A DNA stretch of 64,000 bases from Pratylenchus scribneri (taxonomy: Eukaryota; Nematoda; Chromadorea; Rhabditida; Pratylenchidae). Each line of letters begins with the position of its first letter. Within the stretch, counting starts at the first letter, position 1. Of this stretch, positions 1 to 9,424 are shown in pieces. The stretch is taken from assembly GCA_030063045.1 (NCBI GenBank), contig JAQSEB010000124.1:558001-622000 (forward strand), read 5' to 3'. The position numbers and the translations under genes were made by a program. Below the pieces are notes generated by a model. It ran no database searches and was not told where the DNA came from. It saw only the letters and a program-made list of their open reading frames with translations.

Positions 1-190
1 AATTTTAAAATTAATTATTTATTTCAAAGAATTATCTCAAATTTATGCACTAAAATCGAAATAAGCCCATTTTTTTCCTTCAATTTTTATTTTTATAAAA
101 ATAAAAATCTAAAACTTGTTTATTAAATTTATTTCGAAATTTTGGCATTGAATTTCGGATTGAACTGATAAAAATTTAAATTATTCTTAC

Positions 191-1394
191 AGCATCCAGT
201 TGATGGTGTTTCCACGAATTCGTCCTTTGTGGGTCCTCCGCCATAATCGCCGCGAGCATAAGTCTGAGGCGAATCACGGGCATGTTGAGGAGGCTATTAA
301 AAGCAATAATTAATATTACAAATATAAATAAGTCTTTTGGACCAATATTCATGCTAATAATTAGAGAGCGGATTTATATGCACGAAAAAGTGCCAAAATA
401 TGCAAATTTAGAAAAAATTTCTTAAATTATGCAAATTTTAATAAAATTTGCCCAAAAATATGCAATTTTTCGATTTTTATTGCATTTTTGAAGGACAATT
501 TTTGCCAAAAAAGTGCCAAAATATGCAATTGCATATAAATATATGCAATTTCATAAAAATCCGCTCTCTACTAATAATAATAAACCATTTGGAAAAGATG
601 GATTTACTGAATAATCACTCACTTTGGTCTTTGGCTTTATGGAAGGTGCCGCACCATTTGGAGTAGGCTGTGCTCCAGCATTGCTATTTGTGACCTTTTG
701 CGCCGTTACCTCAACCGGATCATCGCGCAATTGCATATCGCTGAGTCGACGGGACCTATAATTTGCAAAAAAAACATTAATTATCGAATTAAAATTATAA
801 ATAAAATATGAAATTTTCTTTAAGGAATTGAAAAAATATTTTAAAAGTTTCATGCAAATTTCAAATCATTTTTAAAGCTCATAAATTTGGGCAACACTAA
901 TAAAATTATTTTTCAAATTAATATTTTTTTAAATTTGGAAAATTTCTACCATTATATAAATTGAATTACATAGAAAGACCAAAATCTAGTAATTTCCTTT
1001 TTCTGGCCATATCTTTTTGATCAATTTTGTAATTTTAAATTTTAATATCAAAAATTAAACAAAATTATAAATTAAACCAAAAAGTATACAATTTTAATTA
1101 TATAATTTATTTAAAGACCACTCAAAAAACAGTTTTCATATACAAAATAACAGAAGAAACTGACCAAAATTCAGCAATTGTGTCTCTCTTTTCCAGCTGC
1201 CTTCGTTGCATGACCATTTGTGCCAGCCGTGAGGCCGTTTCGGTACGCCCATTTGTGCGAATCTCGAACATTTCTTTCCACATATCCCGTGCCCGTGACT
1301 TGCAAAAGTCCAAATCCAATTGAACTCCGGCTTCCAATGTTTGAATATAATGAAGGATAAGTGGGAAAAGGATCAGACATGAGCTGATTGCCAC
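191..1394 (-). CDS. Cuticle collagen, N-terminal part (runs off the left edge)
   Basis: Three exons are readable on the minus strand: 1394-1165, 755-623 and 293-191, each with AG/GT borders and consistent phase. The first gives a hydrophobic segment (VAISSCLILFPLIL) followed by DFCKSRARDMWKEMFEIR. This FCK-R-x-MW-E pattern is the signature of the nematode cuticle-collagen N-terminal domain, which is a signal-anchor followed by the region cleaved from procollagen. The next two exons encode a hydrophilic linker rich in Pro, Gly, Thr and Asp that ends ...PSTGC at a donor site. The Gly-X-Y triple-helix blocks should lie beyond base 1, outside the window. The exon with the start Met lies to the right of 1400 and I could not locate it. 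Secreted structural protein of the cuticle by family knowledge. Confidence 0.8.
361..575. mobile_element. MITE-like element with iterated ATATGCAATT motif (copy 1)
   Basis: The ends are inverted: AGAGAGCGGATTTATATGCA on the left and ATAAAAATCCGCTCTCT on the right. The interior repeats ATATGCAA/TTTGCATA words many times and contains ATTTTTCGATTTTTATTGCA. It lies in the intron between two collagen exons. A diverged second copy is at 38497-38675, again inside an intron. No coding capacity, so it would be non-autonomous. Target-site duplication is not obvious. Confidence 0.65.
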
Positions 1395-1399
1395 CTTTG

Positions 1400-2170
1400 A
1401 AAAATGTTAAAAAATTATTTAAAGAATTTTTTATTGTTTGGTAGGAGGGGAATATGAATTATCTATTTAATTATTTTTAATTCCTTTCAATAATTTTCAA
1501 TGGTTGAAAAGAAATAGGTAATTGGGTCAATTCATTGTTGTGTGGCTCATTCGGTTTACGCTGTGCGTAAAAAAAAGATTAACGCAGGTTCAGATTCAGA
1601 GCCACACAGCCATTTTTTGATTCTTTTGTATTTATGTAAAAATTTAATGGATAATTAATTCTTTTCATCATATGGTAAATAAAATTTTATTTAATTACCG
1701 AAAGATTTTTAATTTGAGACTTTTATCAAATACAATTATGAATAAATAAATTTCGCATTTCTAAACTAATTTTTTGATTTAAAATTGATTTAAAAATTTT
1801 TGAAATTTTTTTTACTTAAATGGAAGGATATAAAGAATCCCATTTTTTAAAAATAATTTAAAGTGTATATTTATTAAATATATTCAACGAAAATTTATAA
1901 ATTATGCATTTAAAAAATTGAAATTAAAAAAAATAATACTTAACTTCCATTTTGTCAAATTAGTGTTAATCTTATTAATCTAAATATAAATACTAACTAA
2001 TTAAATATGGATTGGTAAATGTTGCTTGGCATTGGCATATTCCTTCCTAATAGTCAAATATTATCATTGAAATAAGTTCATATTTTCATGTTTGACATCG
2101 AAATTATATAATGTCAAAAATTATTTAGATAATTTTTGAAATTTATTTTTAATTAAGAAAATTTTAACGT
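1400..2170. other. Non-coding AT-rich stretch with one small hairpin
   Basis: No gene is supported here. It probably holds the 5' part (first exon or promoter) of the collagen gene on the minus strand, but no convincing exon was found. The only structure seen is a pair of 10-bp perfect inverted arms, TGTGTGGCTC at 1539-1548 and GAGCCACACA at 1599-1608, enclosing about 50 bases. Confidence 0.4.
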
Positions 2171-2768
2171 ATGATGGACTTTTTTCTAGTGAACCTACAT
2201 GGACGTGTGATAGCTCATTCGAAAGAGCTCAGAAAACTGTGTCGATCTAGGGGTGGAGGAAATTCGAAAACCCCCAGGGGGCTGAGTTACAGTAACACGA
2301 AATTGAAAATTTACCATAACCCTAGCCCCTAACCCAAACCTATCCCTAACCTAACCCTACCCTAGCCCCTAATCCCATCCTGCCCTGACCCTTACCCTAA
2401 TCCTAGCCCCTAATCCCATCCTGCCCTGACCCTAACCCTAATCCTAACCCCTAAACTTAGCCCTAACACAGAAAGAAAAATGGCGATAACTTTTTTATTT
2501 TTCGGTTTTATGCGAAACTAATGGCAGAATCATACTCCTTTCATATAGACGCGTCGATTGAACTATAACATGACCGAAAAAAATTTTAAAAATTTTTTCG
2601 AGTTTCGACCCATAGGGGGGACCAAGCACTTTTTCCAATTTTGGCTTACTGTAACTCAGCCCCCTGAGGGTTTGCGAATTTCCTCCACCCCTAGATCGAC
2701 TCAGTTTTCCGAGCTCTTTCGAAAGAGCTATCAATTGTCCATATAGGATCACTAGGAAAAAGTCCCTT
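2171..2768. mobile_element. Fold-back element with telomere-like CCCTAA core
   Basis: Bases about 2171-2310 and 2625-2768 are inverted copies of each other over roughly 130 bases with mismatches. Both contain GATCTAGGGGTGGAGGAAAT, and the outer ends match as GGACTTTTTTCTAGTG against CACTAGGAAAAAGTCC. Between the arms, 2315-2465 is a degenerate tract of CCCTAA, CCCTAACC and CCTAGCCCCTAA words. Translations of either arm are shadows of the repeat. It behaves like a MITE or fold-back transposon. The core resembles interstitial telomere repeat but is not the TTAGGC type usual in nematodes. Confidence 0.7.
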
Positions 2769-2808
2769 ATAAGTTAAGAGTACCTTTAATTAATATATTG
2801 AATTTTAG

Positions 2809-3094
2809 TTTCTTCAATAAGAACCAACCGTTGCGCAACATGTTGCCGCAAATGCGATTGGACGCAAACTTTGCCGTTCCTCCTTCAATGGTTCCTTGTC
2901 TTCAGCCATTGTGGCGCCCATTTCTTGAGGAAAATGAAAATAATATTCGGAAAGAATTTTTGCAAATTTTTGAAAAACAAATGAATAAAAAGTGAGAATT
3001 TTTGGGACAATTTTTATGATTAAAATGAAATTTTAGGATGCAAATTTTGATGAAGTGTAACTGCAAAGGAAATGCACAAATGGTCCTAATTTAA
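2809..3094 (+). CDS. Two 3' exons of an unidentified protein
   Basis: A likely exon at 2809-2991 follows an AATTTTAG acceptor and ends at an AA|GTGAG donor. A second at 3037-3094 follows TTTTAG, and the phase is kept to a TAA stop. The 60-residue exon has a proline-rich part (PPSMVPCLQPLWRPF) and a charged helical part (ENENNIRKEFLQIFEKQMNKK). The last exon adds a short Cys-containing tail (MKCNCKGN). No family is recognised. The 5' exons are not found; the fold-back element lies immediately upstream and may have separated them. Coding support is only the open frame, codon composition and splice signals. Confidence 0.4.
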
Positions 3095-3788
3095 TAATTG
3101 GTTGGCCATAAAATTGCTTTAGAAATAAAAACAATTTGGCTGATTTTTGAGGAATGGTTAAGACCGGATTGCGACTTTTTGTATAAGCTTATGGCGATTA
3201 AAATCAGAGAAGGGAGGGGATCAACCATATTCAAAAGGGGACAAAAATGGGAAGAAGAAAGGAATGGATTCCATTCCCTCATTCTCATTTTATTCCTTTA
3301 TTCTTTTGATTGCCGCCATAGCAATTTTAGCCGAATAGTGCGCCCAGATTTCCTTGCACCAAATCCTTCCTTCTTATTCCTCTTCAATCTGCAGAAACTG
3401 GAGGAAATAATTAGTTAGCATTGGAAGGGGATGGAATGAAGATGATTGGAGGAAGGATTCCATTCAAATGGCTTCTTCTCAGCATTGACGGTGGTTTTGC
3501 TCTTTTGGCTGACTGACTTTGATGACTTGCTGTGATCGCCGTTCCAACACCGCGAACATCTTCAATCTCCTTCAATATTCATGCTTATGTGAATAGTTTT
3601 TAGATTGTTATTGTTTGGGGGAAAAATATTTTAGTCAGAATATTTTCCAGGGGATTATAAAAAATATATTTTTTTTCACAAAAATGTTACAATTATTTTG
3701 TTAACAAATTTTTGTTTATAATATCTGCGCATTGGTATTTTTTCTCAATTTTCATTCAGCATTTTGCCATCCTCGGCCATTCTATTCA
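3095..3788. other. Intergenic, nothing recognised
   Basis: The region has higher GC at 3150-3560 than its surroundings, with purine-rich words (GGGAGGGG, GGAAGAAGAAAGG). Open frames on both strands overlap here but none has splice-site support or family resemblance. Confidence 0.35.
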
Positions 3789-4207
3789 TCAATAATTTGG
3801 GGGTTTTGGATTAGTCATCACCATTTTGGTCATTTGACGGCTGATTCTACGAACCTGAAATTTGCAGAAATTTTTTTATAATTTAAAAATTATTCAAAAT
3901 TTCCAGAAAAAATTATGAGAATAAATTCAAAATTTGATTTTAAATGCAAAAGTCGAAAGCAATTACTTATATAATATGATAATTATTTTTCCTTTCGGTC
4001 ATTTTAATTTGATTCCAATTCCAATATAGCATAAAAAATATTACATAATTTTGTTTTTATAAATTTGAAAATTCAAATAAAATTGAAAATTATGCTGACC
4101 TTAATCCAAGTGTCGATCGCGATGAAAATAAAGAAAACACTGATGCATAAATAAGCAATGAAGAAAAATAAGGCTAAACCGCCTTCCAAAGCTTTAGTCC
4201 CAGACAT
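3789..4207 (-). CDS. Small single-pass membrane protein, family copy 1 (57 aa)
   Basis: Two exons: 4207-4100 (36 codons from ATG) and 3854-3789, joined in phase 0 across an AAG|GTCAGC donor and a TTTCAG|GTTCG acceptor. The protein has a short acidic/polar N-terminus, one hydrophobic segment at about residues 10-31 (LALFFFIAYLCISVFFIFIA), then the family motif IDTWIK|VRxI and a basic, proline-ending cytosolic-type tail. Three related genes follow at 6.6, 8.3 and 9.2 kb on the same strand with the same intron position. No known family recognised. The conserved DTWIK-VR junction and repeated gene structure show that it is a real family. Confidence 0.75.
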
Positions 4208-4257
4208 TTTAGGCCTAAAAATTATTATATTCAATATAAAAAGCTTTGTCACACGGT

Positions 4258-4640
4258 TTTGCGGGTAGAATAAGGTTATGGATGAGAGTTGGGAGTTGGG
4301 AGTTCGAAAATTATATCCAAAAAGCGTTCGTTTAGAGAAATTTAAGAGGGTTTGGTTTGAGGTTGAGTTTGGCCAGGTCGTTAGCAGAGGGGCAAAACCG
4401 GTTTTTGGACTTAGAATTTGACCCAATTTTTTACTTTTTCGTTTATAACTTTTTTGTGTGTGGATTTTTTGAAATGTTTTTTGGCCTATGACCCGCACCC
4501 AAGTAGGGGCTTTAAAATGATATATAGCACGTTGTGGTGCGCGGCTTGGCCTAGGAGGAGTTTGTTAACTTCTATGCGCAAGTCATGATTTGGCCATATC
4601 CCGCTCCAGAGCTAAGTCTATAGTGGAAGTGGGAGTTGGA
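4258..4640. other. GC-richer repeat-like DNA upstream of copy 1
   Basis: Composition changes sharply here. The stretch contains words such as TAGCACGTTGTGGTGCGCGG and GGCCTAGGAGGAGTTTG. A frame is open on the minus strand through 4498 but it simply extends the real exon of the small membrane gene upstream of its ATG and shows no protein character. It is likely the left part of a repeat patch that ends near 5720. Confidence 0.35.
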
Positions 4641-4990
4641 AGATGAAAATTGGGACTTAGGGGTTTTCAGCCATGGCGAATTCAAATATGACATCAGTTT
4701 TTTGTTCTGCGCAACCAGTGGTTTGCAAACCGGTTCAGAAAAAGTCAAAAAGTGGAATATGGGTGGATTGAGGTGAAAATTGGGACTTATGGGTTTTCGA
4801 ATATGGGGAATTCAAAAATAATATTGGTTTTGGGATCCGCGCGACACGTGGTTTGCAAACCGGTTTAAAATGGAAATTTTTATTGGATTGAGGTGAAAAT
4901 TGAGATTCTGGGGTTTTCGGGTATGGAGAATTCAGAAATGATGTTCATTTTATGATCTATGAAAAAGGTGGTTTGCAAACCGGTTCAAAA
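4640..4990. repeat. Three direct repeats of ~115 bp ending in GTTTGCAAACCGGTT
   Basis: Three diverged copies share GAGGTGAAAATTGGGACTT, GGGTTTTC, GAATTCA and end in GGTGGTTTGCAAACCGGTT at about 4730, 4860 and 4983. GTTTGCAAAC and AACCGGTT are each palindromic. The array directly abuts the 40-bp array that starts at 5009. Confidence 0.75.
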
Positions 4991-5008
4991 ATTTTTAAAA
5001 TAGGGAAA

Positions 5009-5560
5009 AAGCGGGCGAGCGAAGCGAGCCTGCACACGACCTAAAGAAGAGCGGGCAAGCGAAGCGAGCCTGCACATGACCTAAAGAAAAGCGGGCGGGC
5101 GAAGCGAGCCTGCACACGACCTAAAGAAAAGCGGGCGAGCGAAGCGAGCCTGCACACGACCTAAAGAAAAGCGGGCGGGCGAAGCGAGCCTGCACACGAC
5201 CTAAAGAAAAGCGGGCGAGCGAAGCGAGCCTGCACACGACCTAAAGAAAAGCGGGCGAGCGAAGCGAGCCTGCACACGACCTAAAGAAAAGCGGGCGAGC
5301 GAAGCGAGCCTGCACACGACCTAAAGAACGGGCGAGCGAAGCGAGCCTGCACATGACCTAAAGAAAAGCGGGCGGGCGAAGCGAGCCTGCACACGACCTA
5401 AAGAAGAGCTGGCGAGCGAAGCGAGCCTGCACACGACCTAAAGAACGGGCGAGCGAAGCGAGCCTGCACGCGACCTGGAAAATGCGGGCGAGCGAAGTGA
5501 GCCTGCACACGACCTAAAGAAGAGCTGGCGAGCGAAGCGAGCCTGGCCGCGACCGTTAAA
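5009..5560. repeat. GC-rich 40-bp tandem repeat, 14 units
   Basis: I count fourteen units of roughly 40 bases (some 37-38), each with GCGGGCGAGCGAAGCGAGCC followed by TGCACACGACCTAAAGAAAA. Units alternate between GGGCGAGC and GGGCGGGC variants, suggesting a two-unit amplification step. GC content is far above the rest of the window. Short open frames across it are artefacts of the repeat. Confidence 0.95.
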
Positions 5561-5593
5561 TAATTTCAGAATCCGAATCCCTAGGGTAGGTCG

Positions 5594-5611
5594 AACGCGC
5601 CTTGGCGCGTT
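5594..5611. repeat. Perfect 8-bp stem hairpin AACGCGCC-TT-GGCGCGTT
   Basis: An 18-base inverted repeat with a 2-base loop sits just past the 40-bp array, within the same GC-rich patch. Being on DNA of nematode type, it is not called a terminator. It may mark the edge of the repeat unit or element. Confidence 0.6.
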
Positions 5612-6554
5612 AACATGAACAGAAGGTTGTAATCCGTCCCGACATCTTACCAAATCCTTCCCAAATATTCCTTAAACCCACATCCCTTACGCCCCACTTC
5701 CCTTACGTCCACTAGTTCAAAATATAATAAAAAAACAATAATAATTATTTGGTGAATTTGTTGCCTCTTTTTATATTATAAATAATTACCATATTCCACT
5801 GAGAAAATAAATGATTTTATATTTATCTTTCAATGAAATACTTCTTTTTTCGTTAGAATTATTTTGGCAAAAATTTTAAAAAATATATATTTCTAATAAA
5901 ATGTCATTTTTAAGAGGAAGATGTGAAGAAAAAATTAACAATATTTTAGTCAATTGAATTAGTAAATGGGAATGGAAAATGGGATTTAGATTAGATAAAG
6001 TTATTTTAAACAATTCTCATATTACATTCATTATAAAGGGTCAAAAAGAACCTATATATTCATCAATGAAATTACTAAAATTACTAATTTAAATTTTAAA
6101 TTTCTTTCCCTCCAATATTATAAACAACTCCAATATGAGATGTTTGTGCGGAAATAAAAAATTTGGGAAAATTGTTTTCGTGGCAAATTATTTTGTCCCT
6201 AGAGGAGATGATGGCAATGAGACCAGATAAAAAATTAAAAAAAATTAGTGATATTTGAACAAAAAGTCATTTGAAATATCTAATGTTCTGTTATTTTTCA
6301 ATTGAATCAGTTTTCGTAAGAAGGGGTAAAACCGGTTGTATTTGTTGAATGTTTTTCAATTAAAAAAAGAAAATTGGCGAATTAGTAAAAATTTCTAATA
6401 AAAAAATTTTAGGGAATAAAAAATATTTTTCCAAAATATTTATTAAACTAAATGGTATTGAATTTTGTTAACAAATTTTTATTTATGATTTTGTGTCTTT
6501 ACATTCGAAATATTTTTCTTGCATCAGCTTTCTGCATTCTCATTATTCGTCCAT
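5612..6554. other. Intergenic AT-rich, likely upstream/intron remnants of the small-protein cluster
   Basis: No exon is supported. Parts of this stretch resemble the regions around 7050-7300 and 9480-10150 (for example, GGAAATGATGG with nearby GAACAAAAATTCATTTG words). That fits a cluster grown by duplication of whole gene-plus-flank units. Confidence 0.4.
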
Positions 6555-6926
6555 TCAACATTTTGGTGGATTTGAACTTGGAATAGCCTGCATTGGCACT
6601 GGCACTATTTGGGTCAATTGGCGGTGGATTGAACGAACCTGAAATTGGAAAAAATTATTTATACGAAAAAATTACTAAAATTATTTTTTAAAATCAATAT
6701 TTCCAAAAATAATTTAAGAGAATAAATATTTAATTATTTTTATCTAAATTATTTTTTTTCAATATAGCCTAAATTGAAATTAAAAATATTTAATTTAAAA
6801 ATCGAAAATTCTGTTGACCTTAATCCAAGTATCGATTGCGATGAAAATGAAGAAAAGACACGCAAATAAATAGCCAATGCCGAAAAATATGGCCAAGCCA
6901 TTGTAGGTGTCATTTTCAGTTGACAT
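6555..6926 (-). CDS. Small single-pass membrane protein, family copy 2 (63 aa)
   Basis: Exons 6926-6819 and 6638-6555 join in phase 0 (AAG|GTCAAC donor, TTTCAG|GTTCG acceptor). Residues 1-9 are polar and acidic (MSTENDTYN), 10-32 are hydrophobic and include GIGYLFACLFFIFIA, and the conserved IDTWIK spans the junction into VRSIHRQLTQIVPVP. The tail ends in PPKC. The C-terminal Cys is shared with the broken copy 4. The start is the only in-frame ATG after an upstream stop. Topology is probably N-out or N-in single pass with no cleavable signal; that is inference. Function unknown. Confidence 0.75.
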
Positions 6927-8163
6927 TTTTAAAAAATTTAATCTGAAATATTTAATTTTAAAATTATAGTGATAAAAAATAATAATAAATATTTGGCGAT
7001 TGGCGAATCTTTTTTAATTGAATTTAATTACAGAACAGTGAGGAAACCGATATTCTTTTTATAACCTAAACAGCTCAATTTTATTCCTTTAAAATGCTAT
7101 TTTAGGAAAGTGATTTGAGCAAAAGATGAACCATTTTTGAGAATGAAAATTTATACTTATTTATTATTGCTCAGGGAGAATATAGATAGAAAAATTACTT
7201 ATTTATAAATTTTAAATCTCCTTCATTTCGCACATTACACAAAATTCCAATGTGATCTGTGATGTGAGTTATTTGTGCTGAAGTATATAATTGGGGAAAA
7301 TGATTATTGATTTTAGACAAAAAATTGTATTCGCCAAATAAAAATTATTATGATTTTTGGAAAGTTAACTGTGCAAAATTCTTCATTTATAAATCATTTT
7401 GAATGGAATTTATTTGCGTAATAAAATGGAATAAAACTGGTTTCCATTTATTGAATATACCAATTTATTTTGTTTAGGCAATAAATTGGCCAATTATTAA
7501 AAAAATAAAAATAAATACGGTAATATAAAAAAAATTTTATAAAATAATTAAATAGAATTATATCAATTTAGATAATTTTAGAATAAATCTATTCGATTTA
7601 AGTATTTTTCAATTTTTGTATTAAAAATTTGTAAACCTAATTAATGCTAGCACAAATACCATTTATGATTTATTGAATTGTGGATAAAAAATTAAATAAT
7701 TTCAAGCGGCATCACACCAATGGTTTTAATTTTAAGTGTATATTTTTGATACCGATTAAAATGGAAATTTTTTTAAAAACACAAAATTTTCTTTGCCATC
7801 TTAATAAATGAATTTGGCAATTTTTTTGGAATAAAAATATTTTTATCGGAACATTTCTTAACAATAAAAAAATAAACAGAAATTAATTTTAGTTTATTGG
7901 TTCAAATTTGAATTTTATTTTGTCTCTGCCCATTCGAATTTCTTGCATCATACTTTCTGCATCCATTCGCCATTCCATCAATATTTTGAAGTAAATTTTC
8001 TATCTAATATATTAATATAATGAAGGGTTTAATATGAATTTGTTCTATAGTTTGTAATTGTTTTAAAGTAAAAATATTTTAATCAAAACATTTTCCGGGC
8101 AATATAATTTTCCAAAAAATGAATAGGTAAATGATATAAATATGTTTTGTTATATTTTTTTCT
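6927..8163. other. Intergenic, AT-rich
   Basis: No coding exon is supported. Segments near 7790-7990 resemble the intron and 3' flank sequence of the neighbouring small-protein genes (TCTTGCATCATACTTTCTGCATCC, compare 6519-6560), so a decayed extra copy may lie around 7900-8000. Confidence 0.35.
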
Positions 8164-8543
8164 TTATGATTTTGCATTTCCGCATTTGGAAATTCTTGCA
8201 GCCATCTTTCGGCAATCATCAGCAATTTCATCAATTTTTGAAGGATTTGGATTTTCCGGCACTGGCACTATTTTCTTCAGTTGGCGGAGGATTTTACGAA
8301 CCTAAAATTGGCAAAAAATATTTTTTTGTTAGTAAAAATTTTTTTTAAATTATTAAATAATGAAAATACACAAAGGAATAATTTTTATTCACCATTTATA
8401 AGCTTAAAAATTCATCTAAAATTAAAAATTCTTCTGACCTTCCACCAAGTTTCGATGACAATGAATATAAAGGAAATAGCGGCAAAGAAAGCAATAACGC
8501 AAAGAATGGAAACACCATTAGAGTTGTCACTTTCACTTGACAT
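8164..8543 (-). CDS. Small single-pass membrane protein, family copy 3 (80 aa)
   Basis: Exons 8543-8439 (35 codons) and 8301-8164 join in phase 0 (AAG|GTCAGA donor, TTTTAG|GTTCG acceptor). N-terminus MSSESDNSNG is polar, followed by a hydrophobic segment at about residues 11-30. The family motif appears as IETWWK|VRKILRQLKKIVPVP. This copy has a longer, charged C-terminal tail of about 25 extra residues containing two Cys and many Lys/Asp. The stop used by copies 1 and 2 is read through by substitution, so the tail has diverged. It is the most diverged of the intact copies. Function unknown. Confidence 0.7.
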
Positions 8544-9168
8544 AATTACAATTTAATGAACTTAAAAAATAAATATTTAATTGAAATAATATATATTTTT
8601 AATAAAAATCATTTTTGAATACAGTTGGTTTGGCCCAACAAAAAAATGATGAGCGGGATTAAAGGATTTTTGGAATGAGAAAAAAGACAAAAATGGAAAG
8701 AAAAATATGGGGTGACGGTTTATTCAATGTTTGGCTAAAACCTCAAAACATAGGAATTTTATATATTTATCTTTTGGATTTTCTAAAGTATTTGTGACTC
8801 ATTTTATTCTTTTCAAATTTTAATCATCCAAAAATTCAATCCATGGTTTCCTATATTAGTTATTTGTTTGAGTTGAATATTTTATAAAATTTTCAGATGA
8901 TCATTGATCCTAAAACTAGAATATAGATAAAATGATAGAGATTAGAGGGGAGGGCCCTCCTTTTAAAGGTTGGAATAAAAATATTTTAATCAGAATATTT
9001 TTCGAGCAATAAAAAATATAATTTTCCATATAATGAATTAATATGAATTTTGTCAATAATTTTTTAAACTGTGCATTGGAAATTATCTTGTATTCAGCAT
9101 TCTGTGCTCTTCGCCATTTCTTCAACATTTTGGAAGATTTGAATTAGCCGACACCAGCACGATATTGG
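8544..9168. other. Intergenic, AT-rich
   Basis: No gene seen. The segment 8980-9130 repeats flank sequence of the other family members (compare TAAAAATATTTTAATCAGAATA at 8976 with 8069). GAGGGGAGGGCCCTCC at 8946 is a short GC-rich palindromic spot. Confidence 0.35.
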
Positions 9169-9424
9169 TCAATTGACGATGGATTTAACGAACCTGAAAT
9201 TGTTCAAAATTTTCTTATTAGGAAAAAAAATAATTTCGTATTTTGTTTCCTATAAAAATATTTAATAATTTTTCTTTTTATATAATTTAATTCAAAAATT
9301 CATATAAAAATTCACTGAACTTAATCCACGTGTCGATTGCGATGAAAAGGAAGAAAAGACTGGTTAAAATAGAAGCAATGATGAAAATTGAGGCAATAGT
9401 ATCCGCTGCACCGTCATCACCCAT
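9169..9424 (-). pseudogene. Small membrane protein, family copy 4 (broken)
   Basis: The first exon (from ATG at 9424) is intact and reads MGDDGAADTIAS, then a hydrophobic segment and FLFIAIDTWIK. The splice donor that is AAG|GTCA in the other three copies is AAG|TTCA here, so the GT is lost. The second exon keeps the frame of its relatives (IHRQLTNIVLV ... LPKC) but its third codon is TAA where copy 2 has TCA. A donor shifted one base (AA|GTTCAG) would give only a short unrelated tail. Two independent lesions indicate a pseudogene, although a shortened protein cannot be excluded. Confidence 0.65.

Noticed and set aside
2315..2465. Chromosome end (telomere)
   Set aside because: Degenerate CCCTAA words inside a fold-back element, with unique sequence on both sides and not the usual nematode repeat.
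3098..3418. 106-residue plus-strand frame
   Set aside because: Non-ATG start, no splice context, no domain resemblance, and an overlapping frame of equal quality on the other strand.
4073..4498. A 141-residue minus-strand frame
   Set aside because: Only its last 36 codons from ATG 4207 are conserved in the family. The rest is the GC-rich repeat read through, and the 3' end runs into the intron.
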